Positions 1-10,184 of a stretch of 64,000 bases of DNA are shown here, piece after piece. Where the stretch lies: positions 8,353,957 to 8,417,956 of the forward strand of contig CM050450.1 in assembly GCA_027563935.2 (NCBI GenBank), given 5' to 3'. Numbering within the stretch: position 1 is the first letter of the stretch; each line of letters starts with the position of its first letter. Origin of the DNA: Costus lasius (lineage: Eukaryota > Streptophyta > Magnoliopsida > Zingiberales > Costaceae). Under the pieces are notes generated by a model. That model made no database searches, was not told the origin of the DNA, and worked only from the letters and a program-made list of their open reading frames with translations. Made by a program: the position numbers and the translations under genes.

Positions 1-1435
1 GGCCCGATGGGCCATGCCTAACCCGGCCCGAATGTGGCCCACGGGCCGACTTTGGCCCGCTTCATTAAAATAAATTTAAAAAATAATTAAAATATTAATT
101 AATTAATTAATATAATTTTAATTTTAATATATTTTATTAAATTAATATTAATTTATTTATTAACAACACATGACTAAAGTTAAAACTAACTCGATTAAAT
201 TTCATATTCATAAATTATACATTTAAGCTTAAATCAATTGCCAACATAATGGGCATAAACAATTGACCTGTAGCCAGCGACGTAAGCAGCTACTATGAAA
301 GATGTGCGAGCATTATGTTAAGCATACTTGCTCTTCGTGCTCCATCTTCTCTATGCATATTGTGCACTCTATGTTTTCAGCTCTACCTCCTTCTTCAATA
401 ATAAAAAACTCAAGTGACTCTTGTGCTTGGTTTGTTTCGATATATTGTTCCGGCTCATCGTTGATATTATCACTGTCCTCCTCACTATCACTTATTTCAA
501 AGTCCTCATCCTCTATCTCAATCTCAACCCCAGAAGGGGAGAGAGAAGCCAAAAATTCTTATCTTGCATGATCAGATAAGTGGATAAAGTGTTCTTCAAA
601 CCTGAATACATCAATTCGTATAATTTGACTAACACGTTCGATAATACTTAAAATAGTGATTCTCCATTGATCAGCATTGAAGAAATTTAAGGTAGATGTA
701 AGGAAGATTGAACATTGAGAATTTGGCATAATGATAATTATCTTCACTCTTCTATTATCTATCATTTTTCTCTATGTCTCGTGCTCACCACGTGATAATT
801 ATATTATAAAAGTAAATTAATTTAATACTTACTTGATCTTCTCCACGTCTAGTCACGTGGTGAGCACGAGGCATAGAGAAAAATGACTAGTCTAGACCGA
901 GAGAGCATTGAATTCTTGATGGCTAGAAAGAAGCTTAAGTTTGAGTTCAATTAAGAAACTAATTGTAACTCAAGACTTAGAAAATAGATTAAGAGAATAT
1001 TAAGAGAGAATGAGAAATTATTCCAAAGCTAGTTGGAAACTTGTGCGAAGAAATGATAGGGTTGGGGGGTCAATTTATAGGGATGAATTGGGTGTATAAT
1101 TACATATTTATACCCTATTTTTAATTATTAAAAGGGGCTAAAATGGTAATTTTATACTATAAAGACAATTATATCCCTAACTTTTAAAATTTTTATAACT
1201 GTTATGAGGGCATTTAGGTAAAAATGCATGTTCATTCACGTGTCGTGCTGTGCCTGGCTCGGCCCCGCGTCCGTGCCGTGCCTGACCCGGCCCGTGTGTC
1301 GTGCTTGGCCCGGCACGCCCAAGGGCCACGGGCCGTGCCGTGCCCTTGATCAACGGGTCGTGCTGTGCCCGGCCTGTGTCGTGCCCGGCCGTGCAGGCCG
1401 CGGGCCGGCCCATGTCGTGCTGGGGCCACCTCTAC
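1..1435. mobile_element. hAT-like DNA transposon fragment, truncated by window edge
   Basis: Both flanks are built from short, repeated GGCCCG/CGGGCC-type and GTGCCG-type words (1-60 and about 1235-1430), around an AT-rich core. Such GC-rich subterminal repeats are characteristic of one group of plant hAT elements. A minus-strand open frame at 313-552 encodes a very acidic stretch (IEIEDEDFEISDSEEDSD), which could be part of a degraded N-terminal region. No intact transposase is visible, and the left end lies outside the window. The hAT assignment rests on the flanking repeat style and is an inference. Confidence 0.5.
762..886. repeat. Long near-perfect hairpin (about 34-bp arms)
   Basis: The arm at 762-795 is the reverse complement of 853-886 with a single mismatch in the core 31 bp, separated by a 57-bp AT-rich loop. 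Each arm contains CACGTG next to a GTGCTCACC-type sequence. It lies inside the hAT-like fragment. It could be a nested foldback element or an inversion duplicate; no flanking duplication was recognised. Confidence 0.8.
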
Positions 1436-1826
1436 CTGTAGTCCTATATTTCCCCATGTCGATCCTAAGAGGTATTCTACACTTTTAGTTTATGAGAGAG
1501 CTTTATTAAATCGATAATTCTCTTTCTCATATTAAAGAAAAGATAGACCACTAAGGAGCACTAAAAATTATAGGCCCATAGCGTAGAGGAAGCCCAAGAT
1601 ATTTCAGGGACGAATAAGCATAGCCATAATTTAGAAACCCTAAATCTCTCTCCGTATTTGCACAAGAGAAGCAGTTTTAGTTGAAAATAATGACCAAAGG
1701 ATATTTGAAAATATATCAATAACACAAATAATCCTTTTCTATCGAAAATATATATCACTTTACTTCTAAGAAGCATTCTCTTTTATACTTTGTATAAAGC
1801 ACAACCATTATCTTTTTTTTACAACC
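1436..1826. other. AT-rich spacer, no feature recognised
   Basis: I see no coding frame with a recognisable domain here. A short local duplication (ACAACCATTATCTT, near 1801 and 1821) sits just before the next transposon. Confidence 0.5.
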
Positions 1827-1834
1827 ATTATCTT

Positions 1835-2520
1835 GAAAAAAAATTTTCTAGACAAGGTACCTGCCTAGAAAATCTTAGGTAGGGTTTATAATGCATAAAT
1901 CTTAAAGCGTGTAAGTGTGTGTGTGGGGGGGGTTTCTAGGTAGGGTTTATAATGCATAAATCTTAAAGCGTGTAAGTGTGTGTGTGTGTGTGGGGGGGGG
2001 GGGGGGGTGGTTTGGGGTTAACCACAATATATCATGGATATAAGCATAGTGAATATTTACTAAAATATAATAGATATTAACCAAATATCCAATCATAGAT
2101 ATTGACCAAATATCGTGAATATTAACAAAATATTGTGGTCAATATCCATAATATTTTGTTAATATTTACTATATTATGGTCAATATTGGGGGGTGGTGGG
2201 GTTAACCACAATATATCATGGATATAAGCATAGTGAATATTTACTAAAATATAATAGATATTAACCAAATATCCAATCATAGATATTGACCAAATATCGT
2301 GAATATTAACAAACTATTGTGGTCAATATCCATAATATTTAGTTAATATTCACTATATTATGGTCAATATTCATAATATTTATACAATATTTATGATATT
2401 TGTTAATATCCATGATAAACAAAGTCAATTTCCATGATGTTGTGATCAAATCTCATATGTTTGCTTTAAAATTTGTGCAAGATTTTTTAGGCAAAGTACC
2501 TTGCTTAAAAAAACTTTTTC
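1835..2520. mobile_element. Small DNA transposon (MULE- or hAT-like) with 8-bp target duplication
   Basis: The left end (1835 onward, GAAAAAAAATTTTCTAGACA) and right end (about 2475-2520) form imperfect terminal inverted repeats of about 45 bp sharing GCAAGGTAC-type cores. The 8-bp sequence ATTATCTT flanks the element directly on both sides (1827-1834 and 2521-2528), which is the mark of a transposition event. An 8-bp duplication fits hAT, while long terminal repeats fit Mutator-like MITEs; I cannot choose. There is no coding capacity. Inside are a duplicated segment with TG and G runs (about 1880-2010) and two copies of a 184-bp block. Confidence 0.75.
2021..2400. repeat. Two tandem copies of a 184-bp AT-rich unit
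   Basis: The unit beginning ACCACAATATATCATGG at 2021 recurs at 2205 with few differences. Each unit is rich in internal dyads made from ATATT/AATAT words, such as the alternating GTCAATATCCATAATATT and its complement, so each copy can fold on itself. A G-run of about 15 bases follows a TG microsatellite just upstream (about 1975-2007). The array lies wholly inside the 1835-2520 transposon. Confidence 0.85.
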
Positions 2521-2529
2521 ATTATCTTT

Positions 2530-3900
2530 ATATTGAATAACTCAACTAGATATGGGAACAATAGAAGGCCTGTTTATTGCCTCTATTTTATGGTGTTCAC
2601 AAGTGAGTAGAACATGGAGAACCTATCAACCTGACAATGTCTTCACAATGAATCTCAACTACTGAGGGCTATATCTATCTATTGATGGTTTTTAAATGGC
2701 TAATTACTAAAAAACAACCACTCTGAAGTTGCTTCCAACTGCTCCAATACCTACCTACTTAATCTGTCCTCGAGCAAGCCACCGGATACATTGATTAATC
2801 AGACTACTCTTTGAAGCGTATCAATTCAAGAGGTCATTGAGAGATGGTGAGAAAATTAATGGCGGAGAACCCTTTCCTGCTGCATTCCTCCAATATCCAG
2901 TTCCAAATCTGTCGTGGAAGTAGTGGCTGCCTTTCCCCACTACTCGCTCCAGCCTGCCCCCAATGAATCGAATGTCCTTTCGATATTTCCTCACCTTTTC
3001 TCAGGTCAAAATTGGCTGGAACAAATTTGGAAGGAAGTAAGCAGATGATTAATGAATGTTTCTGATTACTCGAGTGCTGCAGTCTTCTCAATAGACAAAG
3101 AGTATGTTGGAAGACTGGCAAGTAGACGATTCTGCATCACTGCTTAACCTACACACTTCAGAGAGAGTTGACCTTTCCTATCTAAAAACCTTCGTCAACA
3201 TGGCAAGTCAGCTTCAGAAATTTGCCTGCCTTTTCTTTCCAACTAAAAGAAAACACATCTCTCTTCTCTTCCTCTGTCGAAAGTCCAATCAGTAGTTATC
3301 TGTTTGTGTCATTAACACTTTTGATGACGATGCTTAAATGTTTATCACTCGATCCTTTGGTCGATGACTAATTATGTCGACAATAGCTCCATCTAACATT
3401 AATATTATATACAATCTTTCGTGGCAGATTCAGACCCCAAGAGTATGTGAGGGCAACATTAAATTTATATATTTTTTTATTAAATTTTTATCTATATATA
3501 TTTTTATATTAAATTTTTATAATATATATATATATACTAGATAATTTTTATGAAATGTAAATTTCAATGAGAGAAGTTGCTTACATAAGGGCAATTTGAA
3601 TCAGCCCCTAGTATTTTGCGGAACAATCTCCACAATCAGTAAATTCTAATTAAACCGATCCATTTGACTATTCTGCTCTCCTCACTAGCAACAAAATAAT
3701 GCAACTAACACTGTCTTCTTGTAAGCAACCGCATGCAAATTTAGGCTTTAAGACAAGCCTATGATCAACCACAGAGATAATAGACAATTAAAGCAATCAC
3801 CACAACATTTTGATGATCAGGAAAAAGGTCCAATTTATTATACTGTGATCACAATTTTTTCTGTAAACCTAGTATGAAACAAAAACAAGGTTGTGAGAGC
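2530..3900. other. Intergenic region, nothing assigned
   Basis: Only short open frames without recognisable domains are present (for example minus strand 2834-3121). An AT microsatellite occupies about 3468-3540. Some of this may be old transposon debris, but I found no diagnostic ends. Confidence 0.5.
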
Positions 3901-3920
3901 AGAAATTGTGAGACTTGTGA

Positions 3921-4418
3921 TTACATCGACGTTGGCGGCGGCGGCGGCAGCAGCGGAGACTTGTGCTGTCGCAGGCCGAAGCACCGGGACGACGTCGGCG
4001 AGCCATAGACGGATTCCTCATCAAAGCCCCTGGAGGAGGAGGACGACCTTGAAGAGGATGAGACGGCGGGGGGCAGTTGGGAGCTGGGCTTCCTCATGAA
4101 GGTGAGTTTGGGGAGTATGACGTGGATGAGGGCGGAGTACTTGGGGGCCTTCTTGGAGCTCTTGCTCTTGCTGCTGTAGTGGTAGGAGGGTGGCGGAGTG
4201 AGAGGGGGCAGGGTGGTGCTTGAGGCGGTATGCTTGGGTGTCCCCGGCTGCGACTCCCACAGGAAGGGCACTGCCCCCGGAGCCACGCTGTAGTAGACCC
4301 TGAAGGACGGCTGAGCTGCGGAGGTTTCCTTGGACAGCAGCCGGCTGTAGAACTTGTCATCTGGCTTGATTTGGAGGCGGAGTTTTGGCAGCTCGGAGCT
4401 ACCGGCCGTAGGCAGCAT
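3921..4418 (-). CDS. DUF688-like plant protein
   Basis: A single-exon frame of 165 residues runs from ATG at 4418 to TAA at 3921. The central sequence VPFLWESQPGTPK (about residues 51-63) is the signature of the plant DUF688 family, whose members are of unknown function. Around it are a basic segment (LPKLRLQIKPDDKFYSRLLSK, first part), Pro/Ser-rich low-complexity stretches, a lysine-rich patch (SKSKSSKKAPK) and a proline-rich C-terminus. There is no signal peptide or membrane segment. The coding part is GC-rich and stands out from the AT-rich flanks. CT repeats precede the start codon and could be leader sequence. Family identification is firm from the signature; cellular role is unknown, and I infer none. 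Confidence 0.85.
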   Translation of the reverse strand: MLPTAGSSELPKLRLQIKPDDKFYSRLLSKETSAAQPSFRVYYSVAPGAVPFLWESQPGTPKHTASSTTLPPLTPPPSYHYSSKSKSSKKAPKYSALIHVILPKLTFMRKPSSQLPPAVSSSSRSSSSSRGFDEESVYGSPTSSRCFGLRQHKSPLLPPPPPTSM

Positions 4419-4439
4419 GATCTCGAGCGATTGGTGTGA

Positions 4440-5560
4440 ACTAAGTGTGTGTGAGAGAGAGAAAGATATGCAGGGGCTATTAAGTTTATATGTAAGGGCC
4501 TAATGGCATTAATTTGGATGAAGGAATTGGTCGTAATTAAAGAAATGGTTTAATTTAAATGTGAAGGAGTGAAGTATTAAATTATTAAGGGATTTTCCAC
4601 GGATTTGAACCTCGGTTTTCAGTTAGAGTGACAATTTGACCCCGCAATTGAGATTTGTGTCCTCAGCATATGCATCAACGTCATTGAGTGGCCGGCACGG
4701 CTGGGGAGTCGAATTAAATATTTCACAACTTGGGGCCTTTTTTAAAAAGAACACCCCTTTTGCCTCATAGAGACAAAAATGTAAAGACGCTAATTATTAT
4801 AAAGTAATACAACTTTTAATACTGAACAAGAATGGAGTCAAAAGTTCAAGTAATTTATCTGAATTATTAATATGGAAGTAGGTTTGATATTAGGTGATTG
4901 TATGGTGTTGATATGCCAACACACTTTTGCCTTTCACACCTTGTGCATCTCCAAGTGCGGAAATTTGATTATTGAAAAATTTTCCTTTTCTTTTTAAAAA
5001 AAAAAACTAGACGCGTAGAAATTGGAGCATGTTTCACATTGCAGTATTTGTACAAGAAGAGAAATTAATTTGATTTCCTGAAAAATAATCTACAAGCAGA
5101 GAAATTGGAGCATGTTTCATGGTTTGAAAATGCATGAGACACATGCAAGTCACATTCACCCGCATGAATCTTAAAATAAAAGAATAAGCATTAATTAGTA
5201 TTTCAGAGATGAGTTAGACTAATTAATTACAGACCATATATGTTTGTGCATATAATTAATACCTTTGACTTTTGCTTTCTGTTGCAGTACTCGTTTGCTG
5301 CACTTGTTCAGGTCAACGTTGTCTGCTGCTTTGGGCTTCTTCCATGTGTTCTTGGTGTCTGCTGGGCCAAGAGCTAAAACATTGTGTTTTCAATGCGGGA
5401 AAGAAAAGAAAAGTTAAGAAGTGAAAGTAAAAGAATTTGTGAGAATAAGATTACAGCTAAATTGGCTTCGTTTTATATATTCAGGCGTAGATCAAATTAA
5501 TACACAGCAGTAATGCATCGAGCTAGCGTGTGTGTTAATCCCTCGGCTTTGGAGAAATGA
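4440..5560. other. Intergenic region upstream of the DUF688 gene, nothing assigned
   Basis: This AT-rich stretch has no supported gene. A short block at about 5281-5390 has a plausible acceptor-like CTGTTGCAG and an open frame of about 35 codons on either strand, but no recognisable protein. It also contains the 3' flank of the EPFL gene. Confidence 0.45.
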
Positions 5561-5565
5561 CAAAT

Positions 5566-6142
5566 TCACGGCATGTAGAGGCGGCTGCCGCACTTGCAGC
5601 GCCAAGCCTCGGGGTAGTACTCGGCGGTGATCGGCGTCGTCCCTGGAGGCAGCGGCACGTGCACCGGCAGGCACGGCGCACAGGTGCCGCACTTGGAGAC
5701 GCACCGCGGAGGATACGAGCCTGGCCCCAACAGGTTCCGCCCCGCCGCCGCCACGGCAGTCGCTGCGCCAGCCCCCGCACGCGCTTGACATGTAACCTGG
5801 AGGACGCGATGGCACTTACATTAGCAGCATGGAAGTTTGGGAAGAAGAGAACTAAGGGAAGCACCTGGGCGAAGGATTCTGCTTTCCAGCTGCTTCTGAG
5901 CCCTGAAAGAGATCAACGAGGAAGACAAGATTAGAGCCCAATTCTCGCGCCCCAATTGGCCCGTTCTTTACTCGAGGAAGACAAGAAGAAGAGGAAATGA
6001 GTAGAAATCGCTCACCTGAACAAGCTCCACAATTACCAGTTGGATCTTCTGTGTCTGCTGGAAGAGCGAGGACCGAAAAGAATGACACAGAAACCACGCA
6101 GGCAAATGCCACACTTGACGCCCATCCTCGTCCTCCTCTCAT
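5566..6142 (-). CDS. EPIDERMAL PATTERNING FACTOR-like secreted peptide (EPFL4/5/6 type)
   Basis: EPFL peptides are secreted cysteine-rich ligands for ERECTA-family receptor kinases and control stomatal and organ patterning. Three exons give 131 residues: 6142-6016, 5902-5865 and 5796-5566, with phases that match across GT-AG introns of 113 and 68 bp. Residues 1-27 form a signal peptide with a hydrophobic core ending LALPAD. The C-terminal block contains GPGSYPPRCVSKCGTCAPC, then VHVPLPP, then EYYPEAWRCKCGSRLYMP at the very end. The Cys spacing and the YYPEAWRCKCG ending place it in the EPFL4/5/6 branch rather than among the stomatal EPF1/2. The short middle exon and second intron are the least certain part. 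The start is the first ATG leading into the signal peptide. Confidence 0.85.
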
Positions 6143-6309
6143 CTTCGCCTGTGTCGACGAGTAGGTTGTAAAGATAGTATAAAAAGAAACAGCAGGAAAC
6201 AGCTGAAGAACAGTAATGGTGGAATTGGAACACTACCAAGGTTGCAGGAGTTGGTCGGAACAGGGCAGAGTGCAAATGGCTCCAATAGAGAGGGGAGTCA
6301 GGTAGCATA

Positions 6310-9300
6310 CACGGGACTAAAACCCTCCTATGCGTGTGGAATGAATTTAAATTATGTTTTTTTTAAGTTTATATTATAGTATCTATAAGAAGAAAAAAAA
6401 AAGTAAGTTGCCAATGTTTAAGTGATTTTATACTCCACTCTTATTATTTGACATAAGTGAAAGTGTGATGTTATAAAGCATGTGACACTCACATTGGATC
6501 CCAAGAACACTACCCTATATAGTAAATTTTTAGGAAATGCCTCCAGTAAGAAATTTTTTTCCTAGATATCTATAGGTGGGTACAAGTGCAATTTTAGGCC
6601 TTTTTTTTCTTTTAAAAGTCTTAGTTATCTTTTGACTGTTTAGGTTAACTATTAAGAATATATGAGCTTATTTAAAGCCCTAGTTAAATGCATTCAATAT
6701 CAATCTATAATTTACAATACAACCAAATCATCTTAAAAATAAACATAAATTGAGCTTTAACTATCATTAGTCATGAGGATCATGGAGGAGATCAAGTTTA
6801 TTATATTGTACAAATTATGATGGATATGATACTAATTTTAAGAGAACCAATAAGTCATTAAACCGAAGTATCCCCACTTATTATTGAGCCTACACACAAC
6901 ATATCATTCATCTTATAAAGACAACGATATCAATCTAACGAAAAAGATAATTAGCAGGACATACACTACTAATTGCTTCCTCTATAAAGCATCATTGTAT
7001 GCAATCCTTAATGTAGATGCTCATAAAGGAAAAGTATTATGTAAACCAAGTTTTGAACTCACTTTATAATCTTAAAATCTCTCCTCAATAGAAAGTTTCA
7101 GCTAGCAACAATATTGTATGAGATAAGAATGATGTTTTATAAACATGCTATAATAGAATGTTGACATATCCATGGTACAAATTAACAAAAAAAAAAAAGC
7201 AACCAAAAATCTATTGTGCACTATAGGAAGCCTATAAAAATTCCATTATTGTCTTGCCAAGTCCATTGAAGCACATGCAATATTTTAATATCATTTAATA
7301 TAATGGGTAGACACAAATGAGGCAAAATAAATACACATTTAATTTTTGGCATATTTGATCAATTATTTTTTATCAGGAGAGATGATGATGCAAGTGTTAT
7401 TTTATTGATGAAAAAGACTGAATTATGGATGGCCACCAGATCCATCGCATCCATCTCAATTTGTTTTTTAGATAACCAAAAGTCTCAACATATAGGCATC
7501 CAAGCAACAAAAACTACAAATGCAAAAGGGGAGACGAGAAAAATAAAAGTAAAAAAAAAAAAAAAAAACTTAACTCGCTCCTCTCAGACTTCTTATTTGT
7601 TGCATAAGCTCAAACTAAGGTAAAACAAATCCAACCAAAGCAATCAAGCTACGAAGGAGTCACGAGTTGAAGATATACATCAAAACTTCGAGCTAGGACG
7701 TAGAAAAAATAAATAATAATGATGGTGAGACTAGAGAGAGTGTTGATAAAATTAGAGGAGATAGTAGGAGGACTTACATTTTTTTTTCAATTAAATGATA
7801 TATCAACTATTAGATTTGCGAAGTTAAATTCACTCATGCCAGTTAAGATAAAGATGATGATCCTCAAAAGTCACATAAACAAATCTCTCTCCTCTGTAAA
7901 CTGTGCTTGATGATTGGCTACTTTGAAAAGTCTGATATTGTGTACAGTTTATAGGAATGAAATTTGGGTCCTCAGAGATCACGACAGCACAAATTTTAGG
8001 AGCAGTGGCAAATGCTCAAACAGCAACTGCTTTTGTTCAGATGTGGAAGGGTAATCAGTGAGGAGGGACATGATGTAGTCACATTAGCAAGGAAACAGAA
8101 ATTAAGCTGAGAGAAGGACAGTGGGAGAGAATCCAATACTAGCGCTTTTGGTCATGAAAGACCCCTAGAGCCAAGGAATCTCTGCACCTGCACCTGCCAT
8201 CATTGCCCCTTTGTAGTTCTTAATCCACAAGGGGCCCCTTCAATTTAACACACAAGTTTGCAGAGACAAAGCTGAAGCTGACTCCAAACCCCCAACTCAA
8301 TTCAAGTGAAGCGTCCCTTGCAGAGAAATCAATATGATTCTGTTTGCTCTTCTTAACCTTTTCTTCTTTAGGCCCAAGCTCCCATGTTGTGTGCTATCCA
8401 ACAAAAGGAATGCAGACCTCCATTAATTGCCAGCTCTCTGACCAGAAACAATTGTGGAAATGTCATCGCTCTCACGCTTGCTTTTGTTCTTTAGCTATTG
8501 TTTTCATATTCTCTTGGGCTCGGTGCAGCTCTGATGTCTGCATGCAGGGGCGCTGCTCAATTGTAGCAACTCAACCACATATCACTTAATATGGCATGTG
8601 GGTGATTCCAGAGCACATGGTGAGGAATATATAGCTGCATATCATGCCAACATGTACTAGCCAGTGTTTATAATTAATGAGCAGAACATTCAATACTATT
8701 TGTTGAAAATTTGAGCTTTGCAACTGAGATCCATGCAAGAATGAAAAAGTTTAGATCATTACATTAGGGTAGACATCAATACAGCCTCAATACTTAATCT
8801 AATTGAGTACACTAATTGGGCTAATTATAGATGTATGCTTGTCTTTGAGAATGAAACAAGCATGCAATGCAAGCCTCAACTCAAATGGGTGTATCACTTA
8901 ATTGCCAAGTGCTAGTTTGGGCTCATCTTTTATATCCTGATTGACACATTGATTAAGGTCAAATGTTAAGCAGTTTCAACACTTCACCTAATTGGGATGG
9001 CGCCTATGGGTTAAAAGTTGACTTGGGTTACCTAAATCGGCATAATGTTTATGACTTAATATGAGTCCTAATACTTAACTTATGTCACATCACCTTTCAT
9101 GGACGACTAAGCATCAATCCTGCACAATTAAACCAAGCAGACAAAAGTTCAAGGTGTGATTTTTTATCTCGGGATAAAAATATGATTTAATGGTTACTTT
9201 AAACCAAGCAGACAAAAGCATCAATCCTGCACAATATGAATAATACTAGTTCTTGCTGGTTACAGGTCGAGCATTGGATCCTTTTTTGCGTTTGCATCTA

Positions 9301-9840
9301 GAATTGATATGGAGTAAAATTTTTCAATACCTTTACTCGGCTTAGACCCTGCTTGGGAATCAAGTTGTAATCTAGTTTTATAAAAAAAAAATAATGAGCA
9401 TTATTTCAGATAAATTTACAAATATTAACATACTGCAAGAAAGACAAGATTCAATGTGCACTTAGGAAATACCACCAGAATACTCATATAAAAGCCTCAA
9501 CTTGCCCAGGCCATAAACTAAATCTGAATCTTAAATTTTTGGCTATATTTAAGATATTTCACAAGATTGCTCCGTGTGATATTGATAAATAAAGTGTAGT
9601 CATATGAATAATCCTTAGATTAAGCACTGTCTTCAGCAACCACCAACTAGTAATGAGAGGACATATAAAAGGAGGCACTAACCTTCACTAAGTGACAGGA
9701 TAGCATATGAACCAGGTCCCAGAGGAAGCCATTAGAATGTGCACAATAATGAGAAATTAACATTTTCATTTTTGACCACTAATACTGCCAATTGCAGATG
9801 TTCCAACTGTTCATCATCATTGTTTTTGTCACTGTTTCTA
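6310..9840. other. Long intergenic region, nothing assigned
   Basis: AT-rich sequence with only small unrecognised frames. About 9111-9240 holds two short segments that each occur twice in swapped order (a CATCAATCCTGCACAA segment and an AAACCAAGCAGACAAAAG segment), a sign of local rearrangement. I found no gene or complete transposon. Confidence 0.5.
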
Positions 9841-10184
9841 AATTACGGAGTTTGGTATTTCTTCTTCAATGTACAGAGGAACTCTTCAATCCTACTTAGA
9901 TAGATAGAGGAGGGAAGTCCCCATTGTCTTCCAGGTTGTACGCTACCATAGCCATAGGACTGCATGTAAGAAGCCAACAGAAAATTTGCATCAGCTCCAA
10001 AACTTAACTTGATAGGTGACTGTAAATTGTTTGTAATTTGTGACAACACATACATGCTAACTATAATACAAGATATTATAGTGAATTTAGCTCAGTTGAT
10101 ATTTTTTTTAGTTATTGCAGTTAAGCATGATCAACTGCCCTAGATTATATTTTAAGGTACGTATCCTTCGGTGTATCGTTCATT

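Noticed and set aside
4600..4613. Perfect B-box-like GGTTCAAATCC on the minus strand
   Set aside because: No A-box at a suitable distance and no tRNA fold; single match likely by chance.
8228..8246. GGGGCCCCTTCAATTTAA, partly like a miR159/319 target or precursor arm
   Set aside because: Too many mismatches to the family sequence and no complementary arm nearby.
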